A stretch of 35,033 nucleotides of DNA from a virus, in the IMG/VR virus record IMGVR_UViG_3300046463_000297, positions 1-35,033 of that record; one strand, 5' to 3'. This document shows positions 15,088 through 21,877 of this stretch, one piece after another. The position numbers were made by a program, and so were the translations under genes. Below the pieces are notes generated by a model that did no database searches, was not told the DNA's origin, and saw only the letters and a list, made by a program, of their open reading frames with translations. The number at the start of each line of letters is the position of its first letter. Within the stretch, counting starts at the first letter, position 1.

Positions 15088-16392
15088 TTAGCGCACAAGG
15101 TGATCGGATTGTGTGCGTTGAGCCGGAATCCAGTTGTGTTTCGTCCACAAGTAATACCCGATCGAATCGGGCATGTGATCGGCGCCACTCTTTTTGTCGG
15201 GCTGCCCGGTGTTCGGGTCATACACAAGCTGCTCGAAGCACTCGATGACCGTCGCGCATGACGGGTCGACGAAATACCGGCGCTGCTTACTCCCATTCAA
15301 AAGCCAGCCGTTCACATAGTTCACTCGGTCCCGGATGGTCGGGTGAGCGCTCATGTGAATGACCTTCAGGCCCTTGTCGCGCAAGATGCCTATGTCGGTC
15401 TTGCCTTGCGCGCTCGTCTTTTGCTGCGTGCCGGCTGGATCGGGGTAGATGGTGATGTGCGACAAATCCGGCCTGGACGGGTCGAACGAGTCGCGCCCGT
15501 ATTTCCGAACAATCTCGTCGGCCATCTCGTGCGTATTGCTCGACTTCAGGCAGATTTCGCCAACACACCAGATTTCGCCGTTCGGCCGCTCCTGGTGGAC
15601 CGATGCGCTCATCGGCAGAACGTTGAAGTCCATTCCGATGTGAAGCGGCAGCGACGGATCAACCGGGCAGGCCTTCACACTTTCCTTGCGATCAAAGCAG
15701 GGGTAGACGACACCCTGCGTCAGATTCACAAATTCGCCCTGCAAATAAGCTGAAATCAACTGCGGCGGGTACGAATCCATCAAGCCTTGAATGTAGTCAT
15801 CGGGCAGGAACGGATTCGAGGCGGTCGCAGCTTGCAGCATGCGATAGCCGTTCTTCGGGTCTTTTTTCCACGTCTTATACGTGAACTTGAACCCTTCCGG
15901 CGTCGTGTAAGCGCTGACCCGGTTGAATGGCTTCGCGATGCCGCGAGGTCTCTGCCGATTCCGCGCAATGATCTTTTGCCAGGCGAGGCGGGCTTTGTCT
16001 TCGGTCAGCACGTCAAGCTCGTCGACGTGCGCGCGGTAGCTCTCGTAACCGACGATGCGCGCCGGGTTTTCGAGCGTGCGCAGAATGAAATCGCCGATGC
16101 CGCCGCTCGACGTGTAGATAATGTTTTCGGTCTTGTTATACCGATAGCGCACGCCTAGCTCGACTAGTTTTTCTTCCATGCGCGGCGCCATGATGAGGCG
16201 AATCAAGTCGAACGTCGGTTCGTACAGCGCGACCATCGCATCGCTCGAATCCATCGCGTCGCGCACAGCGCAGTTCGCCATCGTTTCGGACTTTCCTGTT
16301 CCAAAACCTGCAACAAATGCACAGTATTTATCCGTCATGCCGAAGAATTCAGCTTGCGGAACGGTCATCTTCGAATTTATGACGCGCGTCAT
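15088..16392 (-). CDS. terL: Terminase large subunit (packaging ATPase and nuclease)
   Basis: A 434-aa protein. The ATPase has Walker A GFGTGKS (residues 29-35) and Walker B AHVDE (121-125). The RNase H-like nuclease follows with GMDFN (253-257), IYPDPAG (about 315-321) and a late acidic pair in GADHMPDS (403-410). The enzyme pumps DNA into the prohead and cuts it. The start at 16392 gives an ATGA overlap with terS; an open frame continues upstream over terS but is unlikely to be used. The next gene downstream is the homing endonuclease. Confidence 0.93.
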   Translation of the reverse strand: MTRVINSKMTVPQAEFFGMTDKYCAFVAGFGTGKSETMANCAVRDAMDSSDAMVALYEPTFDLIRLIMAPRMEEKLVELGVRYRYNKTENIIYTSSGGIGDFILRTLENPARIVGYESYRAHVDELDVLTEDKARLAWQKIIARNRQRPRGIAKPFNRVSAYTTPEGFKFTYKTWKKDPKNGYRMLQAATASNPFLPDDYIQGLMDSYPPQLISAYLQGEFVNLTQGVVYPCFDRKESVKACPVDPSLPLHIGMDFNVLPMSASVHQERPNGEIWCVGEICLKSSNTHEMADEIVRKYGRDSFDPSRPDLSHITIYPDPAGTQQKTSAQGKTDIGILRDKGLKVIHMSAHPTIRDRVNYVNGWLLNGSKQRRYFVDPSCATVIECFEQLVYDPNTGQPDKKSGADHMPDSIGYYLWTKHNWIPAQRTQSDHLVR

Positions 16393-16928
16393 TCTGGCGC
16401 CTTCGGAGGGATGATTTCGATTTCCCACCGCGGCGGGCCGTCGTCACTGTCATCCGGCGGCGTTTCGCGCTGCATCTTCAGCAGTTCGGCGCGCGTGCGT
16501 TCGAGCGATTCCACGCGCCGCGCGATGCGCTCGACGTGCTCGCCGTAATCGACGCGCTTGCGCACCGTTTCATCGCCTGGGCCGAACTCGGACGCCTCGC
16601 GATCGTGACGCTGCACGACTTCGAGGCCGTCTTTGTCGCTCTCGAACGCCTTCGCTTCAGCATCGAGCGCCCGGCGCATGCGGAACCGCAGCAGCGTTAT
16701 TTCCGCGTCAAGCGTGCCGATGCGCGCCGTCACAGCGTCGAAGTCGCCTTTTTCCTCGTCGGTCAGGAACTTCCCGTAAATGCCATGCTTCGTGGCGTGT
16801 TGGTTCGCCTTGGGCGCCCCGTCCGATGCGCCGCCGTGAATGCGGCAGACGGTTTTACCGGGGACCGCCTTCGCTTGGCACTGCGCGCCAGTGGAGCGCG
16901 CGAACGCCTTGCATTGCGCGCGCTTCAT
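16389..16928 (-). CDS. terS: Terminase small subunit-like protein
   Basis: A 179-aa protein with an N-terminal Cys/His zinc-finger-like part (CKAFARSTGAQC, then TVCRIHGGASDG) followed by KANQHATKHGIYGKF (about residues 41-55). The 'HGG.s.GapkgN.nA.kHGiY' signature is typical of terminase small subunits or their N-terminal DNA-binding segment. The rest is a long coiled coil (VERIARRVESLERTRAELLK). I choose ATG 16928 because AGGAG lies 6 bases upstream; ATG 16946 would overlap the -35 box of the divergent promoter. Confidence 0.78.
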   Translation of the reverse strand: MKRAQCKAFARSTGAQCQAKAVPGKTVCRIHGGASDGAPKANQHATKHGIYGKFLTDEEKGDFDAVTARIGTLDAEITLLRFRMRRALDAEAKAFESDKDGLEVVQRHDREASEFGPGDETVRKRVDYGEHVERIARRVESLERTRAELLKMQRETPPDDSDDGPPRWEIEIIPPKAPE

Positions 16929-16939
16929 TGAATCTCCTG

Positions 16940-16967
16940 TTGACATATGCTCTCGTTAGGGTAGTAT
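16940..16967 (+). promoter_or_regulatory. Sigma70-like promoter for the plus-strand accessory genes
   Basis: TTGACA (16940-16945), 16 bases, then TAGTAT (16962-16967). It lies in the divergent gap between terS and the 17003 gene. Its -10 region on the opposite strand reads AAATACTACC, a motif repeated at other promoters here. Confidence 0.65.
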
Positions 16968-17002
16968 TTCAGCACAGCACAACCCGAAAGAGAGGATACG
17001 AA

Positions 17003-17140
17003 GTGAAAACGACGAGAACCGTCTATGTGAACATTTTCCCCGGCGGTCATGCCGACTGGTTCGACACCGAAGCCGAAGCCCGCGCCGGTCTCAATGCCCG
17101 CGCGCTGAAGATCGCCGTGCCCGTCACCTTCGAGGTCTGA
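17003..17140 (+). CDS. Small protein, unknown
   Basis: A 45-aa protein with a GTG start, preceded by GAGAGGA 6 bases upstream. The sequence begins VKTTRTVYVNIFPGGHADWF and ends VPVTFEV; the length and beta-like pattern suggest a small single domain. It is the first gene behind the promoter at 16940. No family recognised. Confidence 0.6.
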   Translation: MKTTRTVYVNIFPGGHADWFDTEAEARAGLNARALKIAVPVTFEV

Positions 17141-17141
17141 C

Positions 17142-17291
17142 GTGTCCTATGTGAAGTGGTGGATTTACCGGGGCGCCGCGCTTGTCGCGACGGTGATGCA
17201 AACGACCGAGAGCGGGGCGCTTGAACTCGCCGCGCTGATGACGCAGATTCCGAGCGATCAACTGATCGCGCAGACTAGGGAGCGGAAATGA
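17142..17291 (+). CDS. Small protein, unknown
   Basis: A 49-aa protein with a GTG start one base after the previous stop. It begins VSYVKWWIYRGAALVATVMQ and is amphipathic and helical, with no clear membrane segment. Its stop overlaps the ATG of the next gene (ATGA), which supports it as a real, coupled gene. No family recognised. Confidence 0.55.
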   Translation: MSYVKWWIYRGAALVATVMQTTESGALELAALMTQIPSDQLIAQTRERK

Positions 17292-18361
17292 CAGACAACA
17301 AACGCGCGGCAGACGATGCGGAGCGGCAATTCACAGAATGGTTCGCGAAAAACTATCCGGGACCGGACACGATCATCTATGACCCGCTTTGGCACGCGCC
17401 GAAGATTTTGCGCGCTGCCCGAGCCGCGCTGTCGGTCTGCGCCGATGGCGGCAAGGGTGAGGCGGTGTATCAGGTGCGAGGAAAGTTAGACCCAGACTAC
17501 GGCTGGACGGACCACAGAAAGAAGGATTTCGATGTAATGCGTTCTGACCTTTTCGAAAAACGCGTGCTCTACACAGCCCCGCAAGCCGAGTGCGCACCGC
17601 GTGAGGCGCAGCCGGTGGCGCATTTCATCTACGACAAGGAAGATGACTTGTGGGAGCAGGTGCGCGGCGAGTTTGCGAGCGATGCGGACGTTGTGCCGTT
17701 GTTCCGTCGATCTTCCCCGGAAAGCGCAAAGCAAGGCGATTTCGCGGCATTCTGTGAGCACTACATCGACGCATCAGAGGACGTGAACCGCGAATGGCTT
17801 TTCAATATCGTTAGCAAATGGATCCAATGGAACGCAGCCCCTACGCCTGAGTGCGCACCGCGTGAGGCGCAGCCGGTGGGGCCGAGAACAACGCTCAACT
17901 ATGACGGCACTTTTGATACCCCGTGCGCTCATTGCGGTGGGAACGGATGCTTTGCTTGTCTTAAAAGCGCAGCCCCTACGCCTGAGCGTGCGGACGCCGG
18001 GAAGGATGCGGCGCGGTATCAGTGGCTACGCGACAATTGTTTCGACTCTACGGAGCCGGGTGACGGTGACGCCTTCTGGCATACGGAACTGCATTTTGAG
18101 TCGGATGAATTGCAGTGCTTTGACAAGGCGAGCTTGGACAACGCCATCGACGCCGCAATCCTAGCCGCGAACAAGGAGACGCCTGAGCGTGCCGAGCCGC
18201 GTGCGCTGACGGATGATTCGTTGTCGGCGCTTTTCAAAGTGCTCATGCGCCGGAACATCGAATGCGGCATCGAAGCGTATCTGACGCTCAGATGCGTCGG
18301 CGTTCCCCCTTCGGAGAAAGACTTTCTGAGCGCCATCGAGCAGGCAGTGAAGGAGCGCTAG
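17288..18361 (+). CDS. Mosaic phage protein with repeated linkers and a Cys cluster
   Basis: A 357-aa protein built from short modules joined by near-identical linkers: ECAPREAQPV occurs at about residues 102 and 189, and AAPTPE at about 184 and 229. One module has a CxxC...CxxC knuckle (CAHCGGNGCFAC, about residues 214-225) like a zinc ribbon. Another is DAARYQWLRDN, a module common at the end of modular phage 'Ea22/ead-like' proteins. Such proteins vary by module swapping among related phages. Function unknown. The stop overlaps the stop of the convergent gene (CTAG). Confidence 0.7.
   Translation: MTDNKRAADDAERQFTEWFAKNYPGPDTIIYDPLWHAPKILRAARAALSVCADGGKGEAVYQVRGKLDPDYGWTDHRKKDFDVMRSDLFEKRVLYTAPQAECAPREAQPVAHFIYDKEDDLWEQVRGEFASDADVVPLFRRSSPESAKQGDFAAFCEHYIDASEDVNREWLFNIVSKWIQWNAAPTPECAPREAQPVGPRTTLNYDGTFDTPCAHCGGNGCFACLKSAAPTPERADAGKDAARYQWLRDNCFDSTEPGDGDAFWHTELHFESDELQCFDKASLDNAIDAAILAANKETPERAEPRALTDDSLSALFKVLMRRNIECGIEAYLTLRCVGVPPSEKDFLSAIEQAVKER
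17588..17879 (+). repeat. 31-bp direct repeat pair inside the mosaic gene
   Basis: A 31-base sequence beginning GAGTGCGCACCGCG occurs identically at 17588-17618 and 17849-17879. A second, 18-base repeat (GCAGCCCCTACGCCTGAG) occurs at 17834-17851 and 17969-17986. They encode the linkers between modules and could serve as recombination points. Confidence 0.85.
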
Positions 18362-18630
18362 ACCGGCCCCATTCCCGCCAGGCGGTCGGCTACCAATTTT
18401 GCGTAGCCGACAATATCGTGCCAGTTGTCGTGATAGTCCGGGTCGCCGTTCAGAATGCGTGCGATCTTGTCGCCGATGACCTCTAGAGCTTGCCGCTGAT
18501 CCGCTTCGAGCCGCGCCCATCCGGGAGCGCGCCACATCACATCTTTGACGCCCTGGGCGATGACAGCGTGATCGGCGAACACGCCGTATCGTGCGCCGCG
18601 CTCCGCGAGCGTTTGTGCGATGTCCGTCAT
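18358..18630 (-). CDS. DUF6378-like phage protein
   Basis: A 90-aa protein starting MTDIAQTLAERGARYGVF. The pattern 'aeRg.rYGdF...a.iaq.ik.....pgw..l...q.eALe.I..KiaRil.GdpdY.DnWhDI.GYa.L' is typical of a small protein very common in phages and prophages (I believe DUF6378). The tryptophan- and aspartate-rich core YHDNWHDIVGYAKLVADRL is at residues 66-84. It is encoded alone against its neighbours. GGGAGA lies 7 bases before the ATG. Function unknown. Confidence 0.75.
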   Translation of the reverse strand: MTDIAQTLAERGARYGVFADHAVIAQGVKDVMWRAPGWARLEADQRQALEVIGDKIARILNGDPDYHDNWHDIVGYAKLVADRLAGMGPV

Positions 18631-18636
18631 ACAGCA

Positions 18637-18665
18637 TTCTCCCGAGCCAAGAACAGAGATAAAAT
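18637..18665 (+). promoter_or_regulatory. Possible promoter for the secreted-protein gene
   Basis: TTCTCC (18637-18642), 17 bases, TAAAAT (18660-18665), 35 bases before the ATG at 18701. The -10 box is good and the -35 weak. Confidence 0.4.
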
Positions 18666-18700
18666 CCCGTCACGCCCATGAGGGCATCACGAGAGAGACC

Positions 18701-19054
18701 ATGAAAACGATAATCGCCGCAGTGCTCGCCGTTTCGTCGATCAGCGCGCAGGCATACGACAACCCGAATCAGGTCGGGCCAATGTTCATCAACGGGAGCT
18801 TGAACACGAAGGCGTGCGCACCTGGGACGTTCGACCGATCCGCGCATAAGTGCTTGACGCCCGAGCAGATCACGCAGCAGCAGAAGTTCGACGAGTTCGC
18901 CAAATCGCCCGGTTATGAGAAGTGGGCGCGGCCGACGAGCGGCAAGTCGCTCGGGCAAATGGAGAGCATTCCCGGCATCTGCGTCGGCGACGACTGTCAC
19001 CGAATCCGAAAGATTCAGCTATGGGATGCGCGCACAGGCGCGATGCTGAACTAA
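18701..19054 (+). CDS. Small secreted or periplasmic protein, unknown
   Basis: A 117-aa protein with a clear signal peptide, MKTIIAAVLAVSSISAQA, and likely cleavage before YDNPN. The mature part has four cysteines (in TKACAPGTF, HKCLTP and ICVGDDCH), which could form two disulfides in the periplasm. GAGAGA lies 6 bases before the ATG. It stands alone behind its own possible promoter, which is typical of a 'moron' gene expressed from a prophage to change the host. No family recognised. Confidence 0.7.
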   Translation: MKTIIAAVLAVSSISAQAYDNPNQVGPMFINGSLNTKACAPGTFDRSAHKCLTPEQITQQQKFDEFAKSPGYEKWARPTSGKSLGQMESIPGICVGDDCHRIRKIQLWDARTGAMLN

Positions 19055-19069
19055 CAGCGAAAATAGTTA

Positions 19070-19098
19070 TTGACTGTGCCATCTCTCCGTGAGAGTAT
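19070..19098 (+). promoter_or_regulatory. Probable promoter for the 19142-19742 genes
   Basis: TTGACT (19070-19075), 17 bases, GAGTAT (19093-19098). The -35 is good and the -10 moderate. The upstream flank (AACAGCGAAAA) and TTGACTGTGC recur at about 20691-20716. Confidence 0.5.
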
Positions 19099-19141
19099 TT
19101 GTCTCACGCGCTGACCGCAGCGCAGAACCGGAGAGAGAAAA

Positions 19142-19291
19142 ATGAAAACGGTAACTATCGCAGCCTTCGTCAATGGCAAGATGATGTCCAGCGTGACGAT
19201 TCCCGACAATCCGCGCTCGGTCGAGGGTGCGATTCGCCTGATGCGTGATTCGTACCCTGGCGCGATGGTTTGCCGGAAGCTCGCAGCATGA
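19142..19291 (+). CDS. Small protein, unknown
   Basis: A 49-aa protein, MKTVTIAAFVNGKMMSSVTI at the start and SYPGAMVCRKLAA at the end. The leader CCGGAGAGAGAAAA gives a strong ribosome site. The stop and next start overlap (ATGA). It looks like a small alpha/beta domain (two strands, then helix GAIRLMRDSYP). Similar tiny proteins are common in phage early regions. Function unknown. Confidence 0.6.
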   Translation: MKTVTIAAFVNGKMMSSVTIPDNPRSVEGAIRLMRDSYPGAMVCRKLAA

Positions 19292-19443
19292 ACCGCGCAG
19301 ACATCAACTACTGGCTGAACGAGTCGCCCGAAGCGAAGTTCGAGCAGAAGCAATCCGAACGCCTCGCGTACTACCGCCACCTTCGCGCGCAGGGCTTCGC
19401 GGCCCTTGACGCGTATCGATACATCAAGCACTGGAGCAAGTGA
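19288..19443 (+). CDS. Small helical protein, unknown
   Basis: A 51-aa protein rich in Tyr, Arg and Gln, starting MNRADINYWLNESPEAKFEQ. It is predicted helical. It overlaps both neighbours by short ATGA/TGATG junctions, so it belongs to one translation-coupled trio. No family recognised. Confidence 0.55.
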   Translation: MNRADINYWLNESPEAKFEQKQSERLAYYRHLRAQGFAALDAYRYIKHWSK

Positions 19444-19742
19444 TGATCCGAATCGAGATGATCGACCTATTCGGCGAGCGCATCGTTCAGGAAATCAGCG
19501 AATCGAAGTCGTCGCGTAAGCCCACGCAGCCGAAAGGATTTGCGTGGACACCAGGAACAGGGCCGGTAGGCGAGACGTGCAAGACATGCGAGCACGCAGT
19601 CGGGGCCGGGCAAACCGCTCGAACATATTACAAGTGCGCACTCATGCGGCATCATTGGACAGCCGGCCCCGGAACGGATATTCGCCTTCGCTCGCCAGCG
19701 TGTAAATACTGGGGAAAGGAAGCACCATCCGACCGCTGCTAA
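19443..19742 (+). CDS. Four-cysteine, probably zinc-binding phage protein
   Basis: A 99-aa protein. After a basic N-terminus come GETCKTCEHAVG (about residues 43-54), YYKCALMRHHWTAGPGTDIR (about 63-82) and SPACKYW. The order CxxC...C...C with 'W..Gp.tDIR...pAC..w' is a widespread small phage zinc protein, often near Nin-region or recombination genes. Its target is not known. TGATG coupling to the previous gene. I chose the ATG at 19443 over an in-frame GTG three bases upstream. Confidence 0.7.
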   Translation: MIRIEMIDLFGERIVQEISESKSSRKPTQPKGFAWTPGTGPVGETCKTCEHAVGAGQTARTYYKCALMRHHWTAGPGTDIRLRSPACKYWGKEAPSDRC

Positions 19743-19757
19743 CCCAGAAGTTACTAC

Positions 19758-19835
19758 TCAGGAGACTGTAAACAGCCGTCGCTTTGGCCGGTCCTGTCCG
19801 GGTGCCCCATCGCCAAATGAACTGAAATGTGCCAT
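19758..19835 (-). CDS. Possible 25-residue peptide
   Basis: MAHFSSFGDGAPGQDRPKRR and five more residues. The only support is the TGATG overlap with the preceding 98-aa gene, a junction type common here. It is very short and could be chance. Confidence 0.22.
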   Translation of the reverse strand: MAHFSSFGDGAPGQDRPKRRLFTVS

Positions 19836-20131
19836 CACAGCGCGGACCGCGTAGGATCGCAGCACACAGCGCCGAGCGCCTTCCAGTGCGAGCACCAGAA
19901 GCAACGGACCTCGCGCGCGTCTTGAGGTTGAACCTCGTGCGCGCGCGTGGTAGAGGGAGTGACCGGATTTGAACCGGCGAGCTTCGCTAGTCCTATGGCG
20001 TCGCATCCCAACTTGCGCGAAGCGTCCCGCGCGCATTCACTCCCGCCGATCATGCTATCAGACGCCAACTCGTGCGCGCGCGGGTAGTTAGTGACTCGGT
20101 AGCGAATCGCTTCACACAGCGCGTCGTTCAC
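19835..20131 (-). CDS. Cys-rich small protein with an embedded tRNA-like stretch
   Basis: A 98-aa protein with a GTG start that overlaps the stop of the zinc-ribbon gene (GTGA), the same coupling used by other genes here. It begins VNDALCEAIRYRVTNYPRAH and ends with VRCFWCSHWKALGAVCC, a CxxC...CC cluster that may bind metal. The phrase LAGSNPVTPS is what a tRNA T-arm plus acceptor gives in this frame, so part of the gene may derive from, or coincide with, a tRNA 3' end. RAHE occurs twice, 45 codons apart. No family recognised. Confidence 0.45.
   Translation of the reverse strand: MNDALCEAIRYRVTNYPRAHELASDSMIGGSECARDASRKLGCDAIGLAKLAGSNPVTPSTTRAHEVQPQDAREVRCFWCSHWKALGAVCCDPTRSAL
19955..20044 (-). 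other. tRNA-like sequence (T-arm plus acceptor stem), possible attachment-site relic
   Basis: On the minus strand the 3' end has CCGG-TTCAAAT-CCGG, a good T-arm, followed by CACTCCC, which pairs exactly with GGGAGTG 90 bases upstream as a 7-bp acceptor stem. I could not find a proper D-arm, U33 or an anticodon loop, so it is not a convincing functional tRNA. It may be a degenerate tRNA, a phage attP core copied from a host tRNA 3' end, or coincidence within a coding frame. Confidence 0.33.
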
Positions 20132-20367
20132 GAGTAGATTCCGCCCAATCCTGTCGGGCATCCCGCACTCGTGCAGACGTAGCACATCACGCCATTCAGC
20201 GCGATTCCGCACTTCGCGCACCGGTTCACCATGTCCCATCCGATCGGCAAGCCGGGAACAGGAACCTGCTTTTCGAGCCGCCGCACCTCTTCGCGCAGTT
20301 CCCGCACCTCTTTCAGCACGTCATCGAGCGTTGTCGCGGGTTTCATCAGCACGTCGTCGCCTTCCAT
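20128..20367 (-). CDS. Small coiled-coil plus zinc-ribbon protein
   Basis: A 79-aa protein. A charged coiled coil comes first (TLDDVLKEVRELREEVRRLE, residues 14-33), then a CxxC...CxxC ribbon (CAKCGIALNGVMCYVC, about residues 51-66). The layout suggests an oligomer with a small metal-binding head. The start overlaps the preceding gene's stop (ATGA) and its own stop overlaps the next GTG. Role unknown. Confidence 0.65.
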   Translation of the reverse strand: MEGDDVLMKPATTLDDVLKEVRELREEVRRLEKQVPVPGLPIGWDMVNRCAKCGIALNGVMCYVCTSAGCPTGLGGIYS

Positions 20368-20678
20368 CACCCAAACCTCGCAATGCGCATCCCGAGAATG
20401 TGCGCGTAGTCCCGCATGTATTCCAATTGCTTGCCGAGTAGGTGACGGCTGATTTCGTCGAGCGCGCGGTATGCCTCGGTTGCCATGTAATCGCAGAGCT
20501 TGTCGATTCGCCGATTGAGCGCGACCCTCTCGCCCATGACGCGCAATTGCCATTCAGCGAAGATTGACGGCCCGACCGGCTTCACCTGGGCCGATCCGCA
20601 CATCGAGCGCTCGGCACTCATGCAACGCGGTTCGCTCGTCGTGTCGACCAGCATCGAGAACCCGGCTTCGTCCATCAT
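20367..20678 (-). CDS. Helical phage protein, unknown
   Basis: A 103-aa protein with the start at an ATGATG pair (20678 or 20675). GGAGAAAGAG lies just upstream. The second half (VMGERVALNRRIDKLCDYMA and YRALDEISRHLLGKQLEYMR) is strongly helical and resembles a short domain frequently seen at the ends of phage hypothetical proteins ('ERv.L..ri.kL..fi........l....llL..Ql..M..Y...L..Ri'). Function unknown. ATGA coupling to the zinc-ribbon gene downstream. Confidence 0.65.
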   Translation of the reverse strand: MMDEAGFSMLVDTTSEPRCMSAERSMCGSAQVKPVGPSIFAEWQLRVMGERVALNRRIDKLCDYMATEAYRALDEISRHLLGKQLEYMRDYAHILGMRIARFG

Positions 20679-20887
20679 CTCTTTCTCCGAACAGCGAAAA
20701 CGGCGATTGACTGTGCAAATAGAAATCCCGACCATGCGGTGCTTTGCAGAGGATCGGGACGTATTACGCGGGCTTCTCTTTCGTCCGCTGTGCGCGGAAC
20801 CCGAAGGCAGCGCGCGCCATCTTTCACCCGCTCGTGACGCGCCTTGTGAATCGAGAGTCGGTTTCCGCCCATCGAGCGAACCGGCAT
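20675..20887 (-). CDS. Doubtful small basic ORF
   Basis: A 70-codon frame, MPVRSMGGNRLSIHKARHER at the start. In favour: its TGA overlaps the ATGATG start of the next gene in the coupling style seen here, and the first half has phage-like codons. Against: the second half has poor codon use, no ribosome site is obvious and the composition is odd. An alternative in-frame extension of the downstream gene (from 20921) is no better. Confidence 0.22.
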   Translation of the reverse strand: MPVRSMGGNRLSIHKARHERVKDGARCLRVPRTADEREARVIRPDPLQSTAWSGFLFAQSIAVFAVRRKR

Positions 20888-20910
20888 GCGCGGGTTCGTT
20901 GTATGGCCGA

Positions 20911-20989
20911 CCCTCAAGCATGACGGCGGGACTTATACCCGCAACTCGTCGTCATCACGGCTTTTATTAAGCTACGCCATGCTTGAGGG
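20911..20989. repeat. 12-bp perfect inverted repeat with an inner hairpin
   Basis: CCCTCAAGCATG (20911-20922) and its exact complement CATGCTTGAGGG (20978-20989) flank 55 bases. Inside is a second hairpin, GCGGG-ACTTATA-CCCGC (20926-20942). It could form a branched RNA or a DNA cruciform. The right arm overlaps the end of the small gene at 20967. Confidence 0.7.
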
Positions 20990-21122
20990 CGATCAGGTAG
21001 GGAAGGAACGCAGAGCGGCGCGCGACCTTATCGCCGAGATACCTGTGCTCCATTCGGTTACACAGTGGACGGCGGAACGCTTTCGCATCACTCGCGCATT
21101 CACGCGCCGCGCCCCTTCCCAT
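20967..21122 (-). CDS. Small basic protein, unknown
   Basis: A 51-aa protein, MGRGAARECASDAKAFRRPL at the start and LPYLIALKHGVA at the end. It starts 7 bases after the membrane-protein gene and reads in phage-like codons. GGTAACTCG upstream is a poor ribosome site, so its expression may depend on coupling. No family recognised. Confidence 0.4.
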   Translation of the reverse strand: MGRGAARECASDAKAFRRPLCNRMEHRYLGDKVARRSAFLPYLIALKHGVA

Positions 21123-21129
21123 GATCGAG

Positions 21130-21279
21130 TTACCGCAGGAACTTCACTATCGGCAGCACGACGATCGACAGCACGCCGACCGCGCCAGCGACCCAGGCGG
21201 CGCCGAGCGCGAGACCGATCACCAGTTCTTTCGCGTGATAGAGCGCGGCCGATGCGCGGCGGATTCGAATTGCTTTCAT
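21130..21279 (-). CDS. Small membrane protein, one transmembrane helix
   Basis: A 49-aa protein with a basic N-terminus (MKAIRIRRASAALYHAKEL) and then a hydrophobic run of about 27 residues (VIGLALGAAWVAGAVGVLSI and on) ending IVKFLR. The start overlaps the previous stop (ATGA). N-terminal charge and one long helix would fit a small inner membrane peptide such as a holin-like or superinfection-exclusion factor, but nothing specific shows which. Confidence 0.6.
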   Translation of the reverse strand: MKAIRIRRASAALYHAKELVIGLALGAAWVAGAVGVLSIVVLPIVKFLR

Positions 21280-21650
21280 GCTGCGGTTCCTTCTGTGATC
21301 GTCACGCACTCGCCAGGAGCTTTCGCCTCGCGGATATGCGGCGCCTCGCGTTGCAGATACTTTTCGTCGTATGCCGGCTTGCGGTCAGGTTCGCCGCTCG
21401 GCTCTTCGTCATCCTTCGTGGGCGCGATCGCGAGCAGAACGTGTTCGGCGATGCGGCTTGCCGGCCCGAGCGCGCGCGACACTTCGAGAGGGTCTGATTC
21501 GCCAGTCATGACGCGCCTCACGAGGCCAGTCATCGCGGCCCGGTATTGCATCGTGTGATCCGCCCAGGCGGGTTCGCTATGCCGGCCGGTGTCGATGTGC
21601 CACTGTCGAACGACTTCGTGAAGGATTCGCGCGCATGTTCCGGGAGTCAT
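21276..21650 (-). CDS. Phage protein, unknown, first gene of the minus accessory operon
   Basis: A 124-aa protein starting MTPGTCARILHEVVRQWHID. The first half is helical (HTMQYRAAMTGLVRRVMTGE), and the C-terminal part is charged and probably disordered (PTKDDEEPSGEPDRKPAYDE). It leads a set of coupled small genes running to about 19758. No family recognised. Confidence 0.6.
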   Translation of the reverse strand: MTPGTCARILHEVVRQWHIDTGRHSEPAWADHTMQYRAAMTGLVRRVMTGESDPLEVSRALGPASRIAEHVLLAIAPTKDDEEPSGEPDRKPAYDEKYLQREAPHIREAKAPGECVTITEGTAA

Positions 21651-21740
21651 CTAAGCCCTCTCATTGGGGTGAGATGCAAGGCATGACCGAACGGGACCGC
21701 CCCAGTCGTCGAATACCCTGCAACGTTCAGAGCATATCGT

Positions 21741-21765
21741 ATCATATCCGCGAGGTAGTTTAGAA
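21741..21765 (-). promoter_or_regulatory. Possible promoter with ACTACC element for the minus accessory operon
   Basis: On the minus strand TCTAAACTACC is followed 7 bases later by TATGAT (21746-21741), 91 bases before the first gene. There is no good -35 box. ACTACC near a TATGAT box also occurs at 28443 and 32493. Confidence 0.4.
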
Positions 21766-21814
21766 GCGCATTTTTCATCGGGTTTGCCCTATCGAATCAC
21801 AGCGAGAGATTCTG

Positions 21815-21844
21815 TTGACTGTTGGAATCTCCGCGCGGTATGAT
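21815..21844 (+). promoter_or_regulatory. Sigma70-like promoter for the 21878-22341 genes
   Basis: TTGACT (21815-21820), 18 bases, TATGAT (21839-21844), then the ATG at 21878 after GCGAGG. Confidence 0.7.
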
Positions 21845-21877
21845 TCACTCACTGGATCAACACCGCGAGGGACCGAA

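Noticed and set aside
18161-19000. A 279-codon minus frame over the mosaic, DUF6378-like and secreted-protein genes
   Set aside because: It crosses three better genes on both strands and is Arg-rich; no motif.
19955-20044. Functional tRNA gene
   Set aside because: Only T-arm and acceptor are good. No D-arm, U33 or anticodon stem fits, so I list it as tRNA-like only.
20926-20942. Anticodon arm of a tRNA (5-bp stem, 7-base loop)
   Set aside because: No U33 on either strand and no acceptor or T-arm in the right place; treated as an inner hairpin.
20886-21497. A 203-codon plus-strand gene
   Set aside because: Arg/Ser-rich shadow lying over three coupled minus-strand genes.
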